From NCBI RefSeq assembly GCF_042435035.1, contig NZ_JBHMQT010000043.1:1-64000 (forward strand): DNA of 64,000 nt, given 5' to 3'. This stretch comes from Sphaerimonospora cavernae (GTDB lineage Bacteria > Actinomycetota > Actinomycetes > Streptosporangiales > Streptosporangiaceae). Numbering within the stretch: the first letter of the stretch is position 1; every line of letters begins with the position of its first letter. Position numbers and translations under genes: made by a program. Below are positions 24,421 through 33,507 of this stretch, in pieces. The notes beneath the pieces were generated by a model. The model was not told the origin of the DNA. It did no database searches and saw nothing but the letters and a program-made list of their open reading frames with translations.

Positions 24421-25311
24421 ATGACTGCCATAGAGATCAAAAATTTAGTTAAGTCGTTCGGGGCCGTGAAGGCCGTCGACGACGTGTCGTTCAGCGTGGA
24501 GGCGGGATCCGTCACCGGATTCCTCGGCCCCAACGGGGCCGGCAAGACCACCACGCTCCGCAGCCTGCTCGGCCTGGTCACGCCCGACTCGGGTGAGGCG
24601 CTGGTCAACGGCAGGCCCTACACCTCACTCGCCGCGCCCCTGACCGAGGTCGGGGCCGTGCTCGAGGCCACCAGTTTCCATCCCGGCCGCACCGCCCGCA
24701 ACCACTTGCGGATCATGTGCACCGCCGCCGGGTTGCCCGCGAAGCGGGCCGACGAGGCACTCGATCAGGTCGGCCTCGCCGATGCCGCCAACAAGCGCGT
24801 GCTCGGTTTCTCGCTGGGCATGCGGCAGCGGCTCGCGCTCGCCTCCGCGCTGCTCGGCAGCCCGAAGGTGTACATCCTCGACGAGCCGGCCAACGGCCTC
24901 GACCCCGCGGGGATCGAATGGCTCCGTGGCTTTCTGCGTCACCTCGCGCACGACGAGGGCGCGGCGGTGCTGGTCTCCAGCCATGTCCTGTCCGAGGTCG
25001 AGCAGACCGTCGACAACGTGGTGATCATCGCCAAGGGCTGTCTCGTACGGCAGGGCAGCCTGGCCGAGCTGACCACGAACGGTGGGGAGGTGATCAGGGT
25101 CCGCACGGTGAAGGCGGCGGAGCTCGCCCCCGCCATCGAGGCGGCCGGAGCCCAGGTCGAGCGTGTCGACGACGGGGTGCTGCGGGTGCGCGGCCTGGAC
25201 ACCGAGACCATCGGGCAGGTGGCGCTCGACCAGCGCATCGTGCTGACCGAGGTCGCACAGGAGCGGTCGGACCTTCAGAAGGTCTTCCTCGAGCTGACGG
25301 AGGGACGATGA
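24421..25311 (+). CDS. ABC transporter ATP-binding protein
   Basis: 296 residues with Walker A GPNGAGKTT (about residue 36), a diverged signature FSLGMRQRLALA, Walker B VYILDEPANGLDP and switch His in SSHVLSEVE. The C-terminal ~75 residues form a DUF4162-like extension. This is the DrrA/CcmA-like exporter subfamily that powers an ABC-2 permease. Its start codon probably begins the transcript. It overlaps the permease gene by four bases. The substrate cannot be inferred. Confidence 0.9.
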   Translation: MTAIEIKNLVKSFGAVKAVDDVSFSVEAGSVTGFLGPNGAGKTTTLRSLLGLVTPDSGEALVNGRPYTSLAAPLTEVGAVLEATSFHPGRTARNHLRIMCTAAGLPAKRADEALDQVGLADAANKRVLGFSLGMRQRLALASALLGSPKVYILDEPANGLDPAGIEWLRGFLRHLAHDEGAAVLVSSHVLSEVEQTVDNVVIIAKGCLVRQGSLAELTTNGGEVIRVRTVKAAELAPAIEAAGAQVERVDDGVLRVRGLDTETIGQVALDQRIVLTEVAQERSDLQKVFLELTEGR

Positions 25312-26093
25312 CCAGTCTCGTCAAGGCGGAGCTGCAGAAGCTGTTCACCACCAGGCTCTGGTGGATCCTGCTGATCGTGCTGCTTCTGCTGACCGGGGTG
25401 TTCCTGGGCTTCTTCATCGGGTTCGCCGGAGTCGAGAGCGACGGAGTCGCGGGCATCCCCGCCACGGATGACCCGAAGTGGGCGCAGCTCGCCTGGACCA
25501 CCGGCGCGCAGATGAGCTGGATCATGGTGATGATCCTCGGAGTCATCATGATGACCTCCGAGTTCCGCTACCAGACGATCACTGGCACCTTCCTGACCAC
25601 CCCGCGCCGCAGCCAGGTGATCGTCGCCAAGCTCGTCTCCGGTCTGGTGGTCGGCGCGTTGTACGCCCTGGCCGTGCTGGTGTTCCAGGCGCTGGTGGTG
25701 ATTCCCACGGTGCTGATCTCGGGGGGAGAGCTCTCCCTGTCCGAATCCCATATCCCGCAGATCAGCCTCGGCATCCTGGTGTCCACGGCCCTCTACGCGG
25801 TGTTCGGCATCGGCCTGGGCGCTCTGGTGCGCAACCAGATCGCCGGCATCGTCGGCGCGATCGTGTGGACGTACATCATCGAGTCGATCTTCACCGCGAT
25901 CCCCGCCCTGCAGGGTGTCGGAAAATGGCTGCCCAGCGGTGCCGCGAACGCGCTGATGAGCATCGACATCGACACCGGGCTCGGCGTCCCCCACTGGCTC
26001 CCCGCCTGGGGTGGAGCACTGGTCCTGGTCGGGTACGGCCTGCTGTTCGCGGCCATCGCCTCCGCCACCACGGTCCGCCGCGACATCACCTGA
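25308..26093 (+). CDS. ABC-2 type transporter permease
   Basis: 261 residues with six predicted membrane helices: after an N-terminal amphipathic start (LVKAELQKLFTTRLWW), LLIVLLLLTGVFLGFF, WIMVMILGVIMMTSEF, LVVGALYALAVLVFQALVV, ISLGILVSTALYAVFGIGL, IAGIVGAIVWTYIIESIF and a final GALVLVGYGLLFAAIA. The large soluble loop after helix 1 and SEFRYQTITGTFL motif are typical of ABC-2 permeases. It is translationally coupled (ATGA) to the ATP-binding gene. Together they form a two-component exporter. Confidence 0.87.
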   Translation: MTSLVKAELQKLFTTRLWWILLIVLLLLTGVFLGFFIGFAGVESDGVAGIPATDDPKWAQLAWTTGAQMSWIMVMILGVIMMTSEFRYQTITGTFLTTPRRSQVIVAKLVSGLVVGALYALAVLVFQALVVIPTVLISGGELSLSESHIPQISLGILVSTALYAVFGIGLGALVRNQIAGIVGAIVWTYIIESIFTAIPALQGVGKWLPSGAANALMSIDIDTGLGVPHWLPAWGGALVLVGYGLLFAAIASATTVRRDIT

Positions 26094-26183
26094 ACCTGCT
26101 TGGGCATACCGGGCCGGGGCGTGCGTTCCGGCCCGGTACGGTGTGCATGACCGGTCGTTACCGCAACAACGGGGAAAAGGTAC

Positions 26184-26966
26184 ATGCGCAGCGTCGAACC
26201 CGAGGTCTTCCTCGTCGCCAGGCCCGAACTGGACTACGACGAACTCGCCCGCTACCTCCAGGAGATCGGCGGCGAGCGCTGGCTGGATCGGCTGGAGCGG
26301 GGCGAGTTCGACGCGCAGAACCTCGCCGAGTTCGCCGGCCGCCTGTGCTACCGGTCGTACGAGCCCGGGCTGAACCCGAATGTGGTCCGCGTGCGCAAGG
26401 ACCAGGACACCTACCTGCGCAACATCCTGGCCAGCGCCCACGGCTCGGTCCTCGAACACCTCAGCTTCAGCTTCGTCCTGCACAACGTCAGCCGGGTGTT
26501 CACCCATGAGCTGGCGAGGCACCGCCCCGGGGTGGCGATCTCGCAGGAGTCGCTGCGGTTCGTCCGGCTCACCGAGATCCCGTTCTGGTTCCCCGAATGG
26601 GCGCGCGAGGACGCCGAGCTGATGAAGCGGGCCACCGAGCTGCTCGACCGGATGGAGGAGTTCCAGACCTGGGCGGCCGAGCATTTCCAGCTGGACGCCG
26701 ACGGCGTGCCGTTCGCCGAGAAGAAGCACCGCACCTCGTTCATGCGCCGGTTCGCCCCCGAGGGCGTCGCGACCGGCCTGGTGTGGACGGCCAACGTGCG
26801 CACGCTCCGCCACACGATCGAGGCACGTACGGCCGCGGGCGCGGAGGAGGAGATCCGCCTGGTCTTCGGCAAGATCGGCGAGATCATGCGGACGGAGGCC
26901 CCGGCCCTGTTCGGCGACTACGCGGTCGAGGACGGCGCCTGGATCCCCAGCTGGCGCAAGGTCTGA
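26184..26966 (+). CDS. thyX: FAD-dependent thymidylate synthase ThyX
   Basis: 260 residues. It makes dTMP from dUMP using methylene-tetrahydrofolate and FAD. The ThyX signature is present as RHRPGVAISQESLRF near residue 112, plus VLEHLSFSFVLHNVSRVFTHELAR in parts. Compared with the usual RHR-x7-S form there is one extra residue between RHR and the SQxSxR block. The rest of the fold, including the C-terminal catalytic helix RTLRHTIEARTAAGAEEEIR in parts, is intact. The start ATG follows GGGGAAAAGG. It stands alone before a terminator. Confidence 0.9.
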   Translation: MRSVEPEVFLVARPELDYDELARYLQEIGGERWLDRLERGEFDAQNLAEFAGRLCYRSYEPGLNPNVVRVRKDQDTYLRNILASAHGSVLEHLSFSFVLHNVSRVFTHELARHRPGVAISQESLRFVRLTEIPFWFPEWAREDAELMKRATELLDRMEEFQTWAAEHFQLDADGVPFAEKKHRTSFMRRFAPEGVATGLVWTANVRTLRHTIEARTAAGAEEEIRLVFGKIGEIMRTEAPALFGDYAVEDGAWIPSWRKV

Positions 26967-26977
26967 TCGTCGGTCGG

Positions 26978-27008
26978 CCGCGCGGGTGGGCCGCCCACAC
27001 CCGCGCGG
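26978..27008. terminator. bidirectional terminator after thyX
   Basis: 11-bp perfect inverted repeat CCGCGCGGGTG / CACCCGCGCGG with a nine-base loop that has its own GTGGG/CCCAC pairing. It lies between convergent genes. Confidence 0.65.
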
Positions 27009-27029
27009 GGGCCCCGAACCACGTCCCGG

Positions 27030-27554
27030 TCAGGGAACGTAGATCTCCTGGAACTTGACGATCTTTCCCCGATACACGGTGATGAGCGCCGGATGCCGGT
27101 CCTTGAGGCGGGAGAAGAACTCCTTGCGGGAGCAACGCTTGTCGCCCACGCCCCGGCTGTCCACCGTCACGCCGCCGTCGCCGCCCCTGCAGCCGTAGGA
27201 GCTGTAGAACGTGACGTTCTTGGAGATGGGCGAGGCGTAACGGGTGACGTCGCCCTCGGGCGGGCCGACGAAACGCCCCTCCGTGTGCTTGCCCTTCGCC
27301 CATTTGATGGGCTCGTACTCCGCGATGCCACCGCGGTGACGCGTGATCCAGCCGCGCAGCACGCCGTCATGCCGCGGGCTGATCCTCTTGGTGAAGTCGT
27401 GCCTGGGGTCCTTCTGGAAGGACGTGCCGAAAACCTTGGGCTGTTTGAACTTCGGGATGGCGGCGGCGTTCGCGGGGGATGTCGTCGCGGCGGTCAGCGT
27501 AACGGCGACCGCGGTGGCGGAGAGAAGGGCGGTGAGCGAGGTCCTGAGTCTCAT
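27030..27554 (-). CDS. secreted protein of unknown function
   Basis: 174 residues. A clear Sec signal peptide (MRLRTSLTALLSATAVAVTL, cleavage after NAAA near residue 32) precedes a basic mature domain of about 140 residues. Visible segments are KDPRHDFTKRISPRHDGVLRGW, YEPIKWAKGKHTEGRFVGPP, SYGCRGGDGGVTVDSRGVGDKRCS and HPALITVYRGKIVKFQEIYVP. Two Cys may form a disulfide. The many Lys, His and Arg and the closing strand recall small secreted RNases or toxins, but I see no definite active site. No family is recognised. Likely monocistronic. Confidence 0.6.
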   Translation of the reverse strand: MRLRTSLTALLSATAVAVTLTAATTSPANAAAIPKFKQPKVFGTSFQKDPRHDFTKRISPRHDGVLRGWITRHRGGIAEYEPIKWAKGKHTEGRFVGPPEGDVTRYASPISKNVTFYSSYGCRGGDGGVTVDSRGVGDKRCSRKEFFSRLKDRHPALITVYRGKIVKFQEIYVP

Positions 27555-27674
27555 GCCCTATAAGAGTGCGGGCCGCGCCGGTTGGTTCGCGCTCCTTCGA
27601 GAATTCCGCTGGATACCGACCTGGCGGTGCCACGGTGCGGACCGCCGGTCGGTGAACTGACAGGAGGCCGCGGC

Positions 27675-28751
27675 TCAGATCACGGCGGCGCGGACGCACA
27701 GGACGTCGGGCAGGTGCCCGGCGATCCGCGTCCAGGTCTCGCCGCCGTCGCGGGAGCCGTACACCTCGCCGTCGCGCGTGCCGAAGAAGACGCCCGCCTC
27801 GCCCGCGCACATCGCGTCCCTGAGCACCGACGAGTACACGGGCTCGTCTGGCAGCCCCACCGGGAGCCCCTGCCAGGTGGCTCCGGCGTCGTCGCTGCGG
27901 AACACGGTGTACTCGTGGCCGACGGGCGTGCGGTCGATGTCCGCGTGCAGCGGGAACACGTACACCGTGTCCGGACGCTCCGGATGGACGGCGACCGGGA
28001 AGCCGAAGTCGGACGGCAGGCCGGCGCCGATGTCGGTCCAGGATCCGCCGAAGTCGTCCGACCGGTACACGCCGAAATGGTGCTGGAGGTAGAGCCGCTC
28101 GGGCCGCGCCGGATGCTGGGCGACCTTGTGCACGCACTGCCCGAACTCGGGATACTGAGCGCCTTCGGGCAGGAACGGCGCCCGGATGTTCTTGTTGGCG
28201 GGCTCCCAGGAGGCCCCGGCATCGAAGCTGCGGAAGAAGCCGACCGCCGAGGCGGCGACCGCGATCCGAGCCGGGTCGTCGGGGTGCGGGAGGATCGTGT
28301 GGAGACACAGCCCGCCCCCGCCCGGCTGCCACCGCGGCCGCGTCGGGTGGTCCCACAGCCCCTCGACCAGGGAGTAGGTGATCCCGCCGTCCTCCGATCG
28401 GAACAGCGCGGCGGGCTCGGCCCCGGCCCAGATGACGTCCGGTTCGGACGGCGAGGGCTGGAGCTGCCAGACCCGGGTCAGCGAGGCGCCCGTGTGTTCG
28501 GGGAAGGCCACCGGTGGCGCCTCGGCCTCCTCCCAGGTCTTCCCCAGGTCGTCGGACCACATGACGCCCGGCCCGAAGTGGCCGTACTCGATGCCGGCCA
28601 GCAGCCTCGGCGTCTCCTTCCTGGTGTCGACGGCCACGGACGGCACCGCGATGGTCGAGAACCGCACGGACTCCACCTCGAACGGGCCGCCCCCGACGGA
28701 GCGGGCGAGGAAGAGCCCCTTGCGGGTCCCGATCGCGAGCAGGGCTTCCAT
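27675..28751 (-). CDS. BNR/YVTN-type beta-propeller repeat protein
   Basis: 358 residues of repeated sialidase-like Asp-box units: SDDLGKTWEE, SEDGGITYS, SFDAGASWEP, SDDFGGSWTD, SDDAGATWQG and SRDGGETWTR, spaced 40-60 residues apart. This gives six or seven blades of a propeller. The start MEALLAIGTRKGLFLARS is characteristic of a cytosolic family annotated as WD40/YVTN/BNR-like; it has no signal peptide. It lacks obvious sialidase catalytic Arg/Glu/Tyr residues, so true sialidase activity is unlikely. GGGAG lies just before ATG. Function unknown. It follows the flavohemoglobin gene by 36 bases and may share its transcript. Confidence 0.82.
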   Translation of the reverse strand: MEALLAIGTRKGLFLARSVGGGPFEVESVRFSTIAVPSVAVDTRKETPRLLAGIEYGHFGPGVMWSDDLGKTWEEAEAPPVAFPEHTGASLTRVWQLQPSPSEPDVIWAGAEPAALFRSEDGGITYSLVEGLWDHPTRPRWQPGGGGLCLHTILPHPDDPARIAVAASAVGFFRSFDAGASWEPANKNIRAPFLPEGAQYPEFGQCVHKVAQHPARPERLYLQHHFGVYRSDDFGGSWTDIGAGLPSDFGFPVAVHPERPDTVYVFPLHADIDRTPVGHEYTVFRSDDAGATWQGLPVGLPDEPVYSSVLRDAMCAGEAGVFFGTRDGEVYGSRDGGETWTRIAGHLPDVLCVRAAVI

Positions 28752-28787
28752 CGTGTCTCCCTTACGGTCGGTCGCTGTCGGCTGTGG

Positions 28788-29951
28788 TCATGGTGTCAGG
28801 CTGACGGCGGGTGCGCCCGGAGTTCCGGAAGGGTGTCCCAGATCGCCTGGGGTCCCATCGCAGTGGATGCGGGACGGCGGCACGCCCGCCTTCCGCAGGC
28901 GCCGTACGGCCTCGTGCACCATCGCGGCGGGCCCGCACACATAGGCCTCGTGATCCGGCCAGGACTCGAGCCGCTCCATGATCTCCGGCAGCCTGCCCCG
29001 CGTCCCGGAGAAGCCGGGATCGTCGGAGACCACGGGGAGCACCCGCAACCGCGGGAAGTCCGAGGCCATGCGGGCGAGGTCCGGCAGGTCGTACAGATCT
29101 CCGGCGTGGCGGGCGCCGAACAGCAGATGGATGCGCGGACGGCGGCCCGAGCCGATGACGTGCTCGATGACGGCCTTGATCGGTGCCAGACCGGTGCCGC
29201 CCGCGACGCACAGCATGTCCCTGTCGGTGTCGGCCGGGGCCATGGTGCCCGACGGCGGGCCGAGCATGACCTGGTCGCCGACCCGGGTGTGCCGCACCAG
29301 CGCCGAGCTCACCCAGCCACCGGGTACCGCCCGCACGTGCAGGCACAGGGTGCCGTCCTCACGTGGGGCGTTGGCGATCGAGAACGGGCGCCACACGCGC
29401 GGCCAGCGCGGCGTCTGCACCGTGACGTGCTGCCCGGGGGTGAAGTCCAGCCGCTGCGCCGGGCGCAGGGTGACGACCGCGATGTCAGGGGCGCGCAGCT
29501 CGTGGCCGGCGACCTCGGCGAGCCACCACGGGGGACGGGTCCTCGCCTCGGCCCGCGCGGCGTCGATCATCGCGTCCGCCACCATGGCGTACGCCTCGGT
29601 CCAGGCGGCCTCGACCTCGGAGGTCCAGGCGTCCGCGGCGAAGTGCCGGATCGTGGCGAGCAGGGCGCTGCCGACGGCCTCGTAGTGCTCGGCGACGACG
29701 CCGTACCTGCGGTGGCCGCGGCCGAGCCGGGCGAGGAAGGCGGAGAGCCCGGCGGGGTCGTCGAGCATCCGGACGATCTTAGCGAGAGCCTCGAAGACGC
29801 GATCGTCGTGAATGCCCATGGTGGCCGGGAACAGTGCCCGCAGGTTCGGATGCTCGGCGAACAGCCGTCCGTGGAAGTACGCCGCGGCCTTCCCGGCGAC
29901 GGGCTCGACGAGCGAGAAGCTCTCCTTGATGAGGCGCGCGTTCGGCGACAT
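28788..29951 (-). CDS. flavohemoglobin (globin + FAD/NAD oxidoreductase)
   Basis: 387 residues. The globin domain is residues ~1-135 (LIKESFSLVEPVAGKAAAYF, LRALFP, proximal-helix region RYGVVAEHYEAVGSALLATI with the haem His). The FAD-binding part has WRPFSIANAP (the RxxS flavin motif) and GQHVTVQTP. The NAD part has GGTGLAPIKAVIE and ends AYVCGPAAMVHEAVRRL. Flavohemoglobins convert NO to nitrate with O2 and NAD(P)H, protecting the cytosol from nitrosative stress. ATG 29951 (MSPNARLIKESF) is the family-like start, although AGGGGTGGGA is somewhat far upstream. No NsrR site was recognised. Confidence 0.88.
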   Translation of the reverse strand: MSPNARLIKESFSLVEPVAGKAAAYFHGRLFAEHPNLRALFPATMGIHDDRVFEALAKIVRMLDDPAGLSAFLARLGRGHRRYGVVAEHYEAVGSALLATIRHFAADAWTSEVEAAWTEAYAMVADAMIDAARAEARTRPPWWLAEVAGHELRAPDIAVVTLRPAQRLDFTPGQHVTVQTPRWPRVWRPFSIANAPREDGTLCLHVRAVPGGWVSSALVRHTRVGDQVMLGPPSGTMAPADTDRDMLCVAGGTGLAPIKAVIEHVIGSGRRPRIHLLFGARHAGDLYDLPDLARMASDFPRLRVLPVVSDDPGFSGTRGRLPEIMERLESWPDHEAYVCGPAAMVHEAVRRLRKAGVPPSRIHCDGTPGDLGHPSGTPGAPAVSLTP

Positions 29952-30138
29952 GAGATCGTGTCCCACCCCTGGTCGTGTTCGGTACACCTCCCTGACATTC
30001 CGGGTGACGAGCGTCGGCGGCCCCGGCCCACTCGAACGCTCACGGTGAGCGTGACATCCGCGACGTGGGGTCACAACCGGTTCGCCCTAATTGCTTGGCG
30101 AATATCCATTGATTGCGCGCAAATCAGCATTTCTTCGC

Positions 30139-30174
30139 GTGCCCGGACAGGTGCCCGGACAGGCGCCCGGACAG
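30139..30174. repeat. three tandem 12-bp repeats upstream of the phosphatidyltransferase
   Basis: GTGCCCGGACAG at 30139 and 30151, and GCGCCCGGACAG at 30163, head to tail. They lie 34 bases before the GTG start at 30208, within the likely 5' untranslated or promoter region. Confidence 0.85.
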
Positions 30175-30207
30175 GCGCGGAACGGCGGGAAAGGTAGGGT
30201 CTGGGGC

Positions 30208-30783
30208 GTGAACGCTGCCGAGGACCGGATCTGGACGCTGCCCAACCTGCTGAGCGCGCTCAGGCTGCTCGGCGTTCCCGTCTTCCTCTGGCTCGTGCTG
30301 GGCCCCAGGGCCGACGGCTGGGCCATCGGGCTGCTCATCCTCGCCGGGTTCAGCGACTGGCTCGACGGCAAGATCGCCCGGGCCTGGAACCAGATGAGCA
30401 GGCTCGGCAGTCTGATCGACCCGCTCGCCGACCGGCTCTACATCCTCGCCACCCTCGTCGGGCTGGTCCTGCGCGATGCCGTCCCCTGGTGGCTGGCGCT
30501 GGCCGTGCCGCTGCGGGACGTGCTGCTGCTGTGGGTCCCGCCGCTGCTGCGCCGCCACGGGTACGGCCCGGCCCTGCCGGTGCACTTCCTCGGCAAGGCC
30601 GGCACGGCGGCCCTCATGTACGCGTTCCCGCTGCTGTTCCTCGCCTCCCACGAGGGTTGGTACGCCGATATCTGCGCGATCTCCGGATGGGCTTTCGCCA
30701 TCTGGGGAACTGGTCTGTATTGGTGGGCGGGGGTGTTGTACGTCGTCCAGGTGCGCCAGTTGATCAGCACGCGCGCCGGCTGA
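30208..30783 (+). CDS. CDP-alcohol phosphatidyltransferase
   Basis: 191 residues from GTG at 30208. The family signature D-x2-D-G-x2-A-R-x-G-x3-D-x3-D is complete at residues ~50-76 (DWLDGKIARAWNQ, LGSLIDPLADR). Five or six membrane helices surround it. It condenses CDP-diacylglycerol with an alcohol at the membrane. Phosphatidylglycerophosphate synthase, cardiolipin synthase and phosphatidylinositol-phosphate synthase are all possible; the short length and the start DRIWTLPNLLSALRLLGVP resemble the PgsA2/cardiolipin synthase-like group. It ends 53 bases before the sugar-nucleotide gene and is probably in an operon with it. Confidence 0.85.
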   Translation: MNAAEDRIWTLPNLLSALRLLGVPVFLWLVLGPRADGWAIGLLILAGFSDWLDGKIARAWNQMSRLGSLIDPLADRLYILATLVGLVLRDAVPWWLALAVPLRDVLLLWVPPLLRRHGYGPALPVHFLGKAGTAALMYAFPLLFLASHEGWYADICAISGWAFAIWGTGLYWWAGVLYVVQVRQLISTRAG

Positions 30784-30836
30784 TCGGCGGGCGCGTCAGC
30801 CGACCGGTTGGGCGCGCCGGCTGGAAGGGGTGAGGC

Positions 30837-33341
30837 GTGAAGGCCGTCGTGATGGCGGGCGGGGAGGGGACTCGGCTGCGGCCGATGACCGCGAACCAGC
30901 CCAAGCCGATGCTCCCCATCATCAACCGGCCGATCATGGAGCATGTGCTGCGGCTGCTGAAACGACACGGCTTCACCGAGACCGTGGTCACCGTGCAGTT
31001 CCTGGCCGCGCTCATTCGCAACTACTTCGGCGACGGCGACGAGCTGGGCATGACCCTGCACTACGCCACCGAGGAGGTGCCGCTCGGCACGGCCGGGAGC
31101 GTGAAGAACGCCGCGGACAGGCTGCGCGACGAGCGGTTCCTGGTGATCTCCGGCGACGCGCTCACCGACATCGACCTGACCGACATGCTCCGCTTCCACC
31201 GGGAGAACCGCGCACTGGTCACGATCGGGCTCAAGCGGGTGCCCAACCCGCTCGAGTTCGGGATCATCATCGTGGACGAGGACGGGCGGATCCAGCGCTT
31301 CCTGGAGAAGCCCACCTGGGGGCAGGTCTTCTCCGACACGGTGAACACCGGCATCTACATCATGGAGCCGTCGGTGCTCGACGAGATCGCTCCCGGGCAG
31401 CCCGTCGACTGGTCGGCCGAGGTCTTCCCCAAGCTGCTCGACCGGGGCAGCCGGCTGTTCGGCTACGTCGCCGAGGGCTACTGGGAGGACGTGGGCACCC
31501 ATGAGAGCTACCTGAAGGCGCACGCCGACGTCCTGGAAGGCAAGGTCAAGGTCGACTTCGACGCGTTCGAACTGGCGCCCGGAGTGTGGGCGGCCGAGGG
31601 CGCCTCGGTCGACCCGGAGGCGGTGCTCAAGGGGCCGCTCTACATCGGCGGCTACGCGAAGGTCGAGGCCGGCGCCGAGCTGCGGGAGTACACCGTGCTC
31701 GGCAGCAACGCGGTCGTCAAGGAGGGCGCGTTCCTGCACCGCGCGGTCGTCAGCGACAACGTCTACGTCGGCCCCGCCGCCCACCTGCGCGGCTGCGTGA
31801 TCGGCAAGAACACCGACGTGATGACCGGGGCCCGCATCGAGGAGAACGCCGTCGTGGGGGACGAGTGCGTCATCGAGGCGGAGGCGTACGTCTCCTCCGG
31901 TGTGAAGATCTACCCGTTCAAGACGATCGAGGCGGGCACGGTCGTCAACACGAGCGTCATCTGGGAGTCGCGCGGCCAGCGCAGCCTGTTCGGCCCGCGT
32001 GGCGTCTCGGGCCTGGTCAACGTGGAGATCACTCCCGAGCTGTGCGTACGGCTGGCCGGCGCCTACGCCACCACGCTGCGCAAGGGCGACACGGTCGTCA
32101 CGTCCCGTGACGTCTCCCGCGCGGCCCGGGCGCTGAAGCGGGCGGTGATCAGCGCGCTCAACTCCAGCGCGATCAACGTGATCGACCTGGAGGCCGCGGC
32201 CCTGCCGGTCGCCCGCTTCCACACCTCGCGCGAGCACGTCAAGGGCGGGGTGGCCCTGCGGACCACGCCGGGCGACCCGCAGAGCGTCGACATCGTGTTC
32301 ATGGACGGGGCGGGGGCCGACCTGTCCCAGGCCGCCCAGCGGAAGCTGGAGCGGGTCTTCTCGCGGCAGGAGTACCGCAGGGCGTTCCCCGGCGAGATCG
32401 CCGAGCTCACCTTCCCGGCCAGGGCCGTCGACACCTACACCCGGGAACTGCTGCGCTGCGTCGACATGAGCGGGGTCAAGGACGCCGAGATGAAGGTCGT
32501 GGCCGACTGCGCCGGCGGCACGGCCTCGCTCGTGCTGCCCAGCCTGCTCGGCCGGGCGGGCGTCGACGTGCTGACCGTCAACGGCCGGCTCGACGACGCC
32601 TCGCCGACCGAGACCCTCGCCGAGCGCCGCCGGGACCTGCAGCGCCTCGCCGAACTGGTGGCCTCGTCCCGGGCCGCCTTCGGCGTGCGGTTCGACCCGG
32701 TGGGCGAGCGGATCTCCCTGGTGGACGAGCTGGGCCGGCTGATCAGCGAGGAGCGGGCACTGCTGGTGGTCCTCGATCTGGTCGCCGCCGAGCGCCGGGG
32801 CGGCAGGGTGGCCCTGCCGGTCACCACGACCCGGGTGGCCGAGATGGTCTGCCGGTTCCACGGAGTCCAGGTCGACTGGACGGCGACCAGCCTGGACACG
32901 CTGACCCGGGCGGCGCGCCATCCCGACACGGTCTTCGCCGGCGACGGCCGCGGAGGTTTCATCGTTCCCGAGTTCGCCCCCACACTGGACGGCCCGGCGG
33001 TGTTCCTGCGCCTGCTCGGCCTGGTCGCGCGGACCCGGCTGTCGCTCAGCCAGATCGACGCCCGCATCCCGGAGGCCAGGTTGCTCAAGCGCACGGTCCC
33101 CACTCCGTGGGCGCACAAGGGGACCGTGATGCGCTCGGTGGTCGAGGCGGCCGAGGGCCGGGGCCTGGACACCACGGACGGCGTGCGGATCGTGGAGGAC
33201 GACGGGAGCTGGGCCCTCGTGCTGCCCGACCCGGCCGAGGCCGTCACCCACCTGTGGGCCGAGGGCCACGACATGGACACCGCCCAGGCTCTGCTGGAGC
33301 GCTGGGCCGCCGTCGTCGAGCGGGCGGCAGGCGCCCCGTGA
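30837..33341 (+). CDS. mannose-1-phosphate guanylyltransferase / phosphomannomutase-like fusion
   Basis: 834 residues. Residues 1-235 are a nucleotidyltransferase domain (MAGGEGTRLRPMT start, ISGDALTDIDL, FLEKPTWG, GYWEDVGTHESY). Residues ~250-370 are left-handed beta-helix hexapeptide repeats (VLGSNAVVKEGAF, AVVSDNVYVGPAAHL). From ~380 to 825 it is phosphohexomutase-like: phosphoserine-loop equivalent VVTSRDVSRAARALKRAV, metal-loop area FDPVGERISLVDE and GRGGFIVPEF. In this actinobacterial family the TSRD loop replaces the usual SHNP, so mutase activity should not be assumed. Role: GDP-mannose supply for glycans or glycolipids. GTG start with GGGGTGAGGC upstream. Confidence 0.87.
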   Translation: MKAVVMAGGEGTRLRPMTANQPKPMLPIINRPIMEHVLRLLKRHGFTETVVTVQFLAALIRNYFGDGDELGMTLHYATEEVPLGTAGSVKNAADRLRDERFLVISGDALTDIDLTDMLRFHRENRALVTIGLKRVPNPLEFGIIIVDEDGRIQRFLEKPTWGQVFSDTVNTGIYIMEPSVLDEIAPGQPVDWSAEVFPKLLDRGSRLFGYVAEGYWEDVGTHESYLKAHADVLEGKVKVDFDAFELAPGVWAAEGASVDPEAVLKGPLYIGGYAKVEAGAELREYTVLGSNAVVKEGAFLHRAVVSDNVYVGPAAHLRGCVIGKNTDVMTGARIEENAVVGDECVIEAEAYVSSGVKIYPFKTIEAGTVVNTSVIWESRGQRSLFGPRGVSGLVNVEITPELCVRLAGAYATTLRKGDTVVTSRDVSRAARALKRAVISALNSSAINVIDLEAAALPVARFHTSREHVKGGVALRTTPGDPQSVDIVFMDGAGADLSQAAQRKLERVFSRQEYRRAFPGEIAELTFPARAVDTYTRELLRCVDMSGVKDAEMKVVADCAGGTASLVLPSLLGRAGVDVLTVNGRLDDASPTETLAERRRDLQRLAELVASSRAAFGVRFDPVGERISLVDELGRLISEERALLVVLDLVAAERRGGRVALPVTTTRVAEMVCRFHGVQVDWTATSLDTLTRAARHPDTVFAGDGRGGFIVPEFAPTLDGPAVFLRLLGLVARTRLSLSQIDARIPEARLLKRTVPTPWAHKGTVMRSVVEAAEGRGLDTTDGVRIVEDDGSWALVLPDPAEAVTHLWAEGHDMDTAQALLERWAAVVERAAGAP

Positions 33342-33507
33342 GGGCGGGGGCGGGTGGTCCATGTGTGGCGGGATGGACCTTGAACGTATGCTGGCTGTAG
33401 CGTTGGTCAGTCCACGCCCCAGCCATGCTTCTTGACCTTGATCCTTGATCAGCGTAAGTTGCGGCATTCGCAGTCCGAGCAAGTCGTGAGAGAGGCCGAG
33501 CCGATCG

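Noticed and set aside
27675..28751. True sialidase
   Set aside because: Asp-boxes are present, but there is no signal peptide or arrangement of the catalytic Arg triad, Tyr and Glu; Asp-boxes alone indicate only a propeller fold.
30438..33482. Long minus-strand ORF opposite the guanylyltransferase fusion
   Set aside because: Antisense shadow with the low-complexity His/Gln/Arg/Val pattern; no family match.
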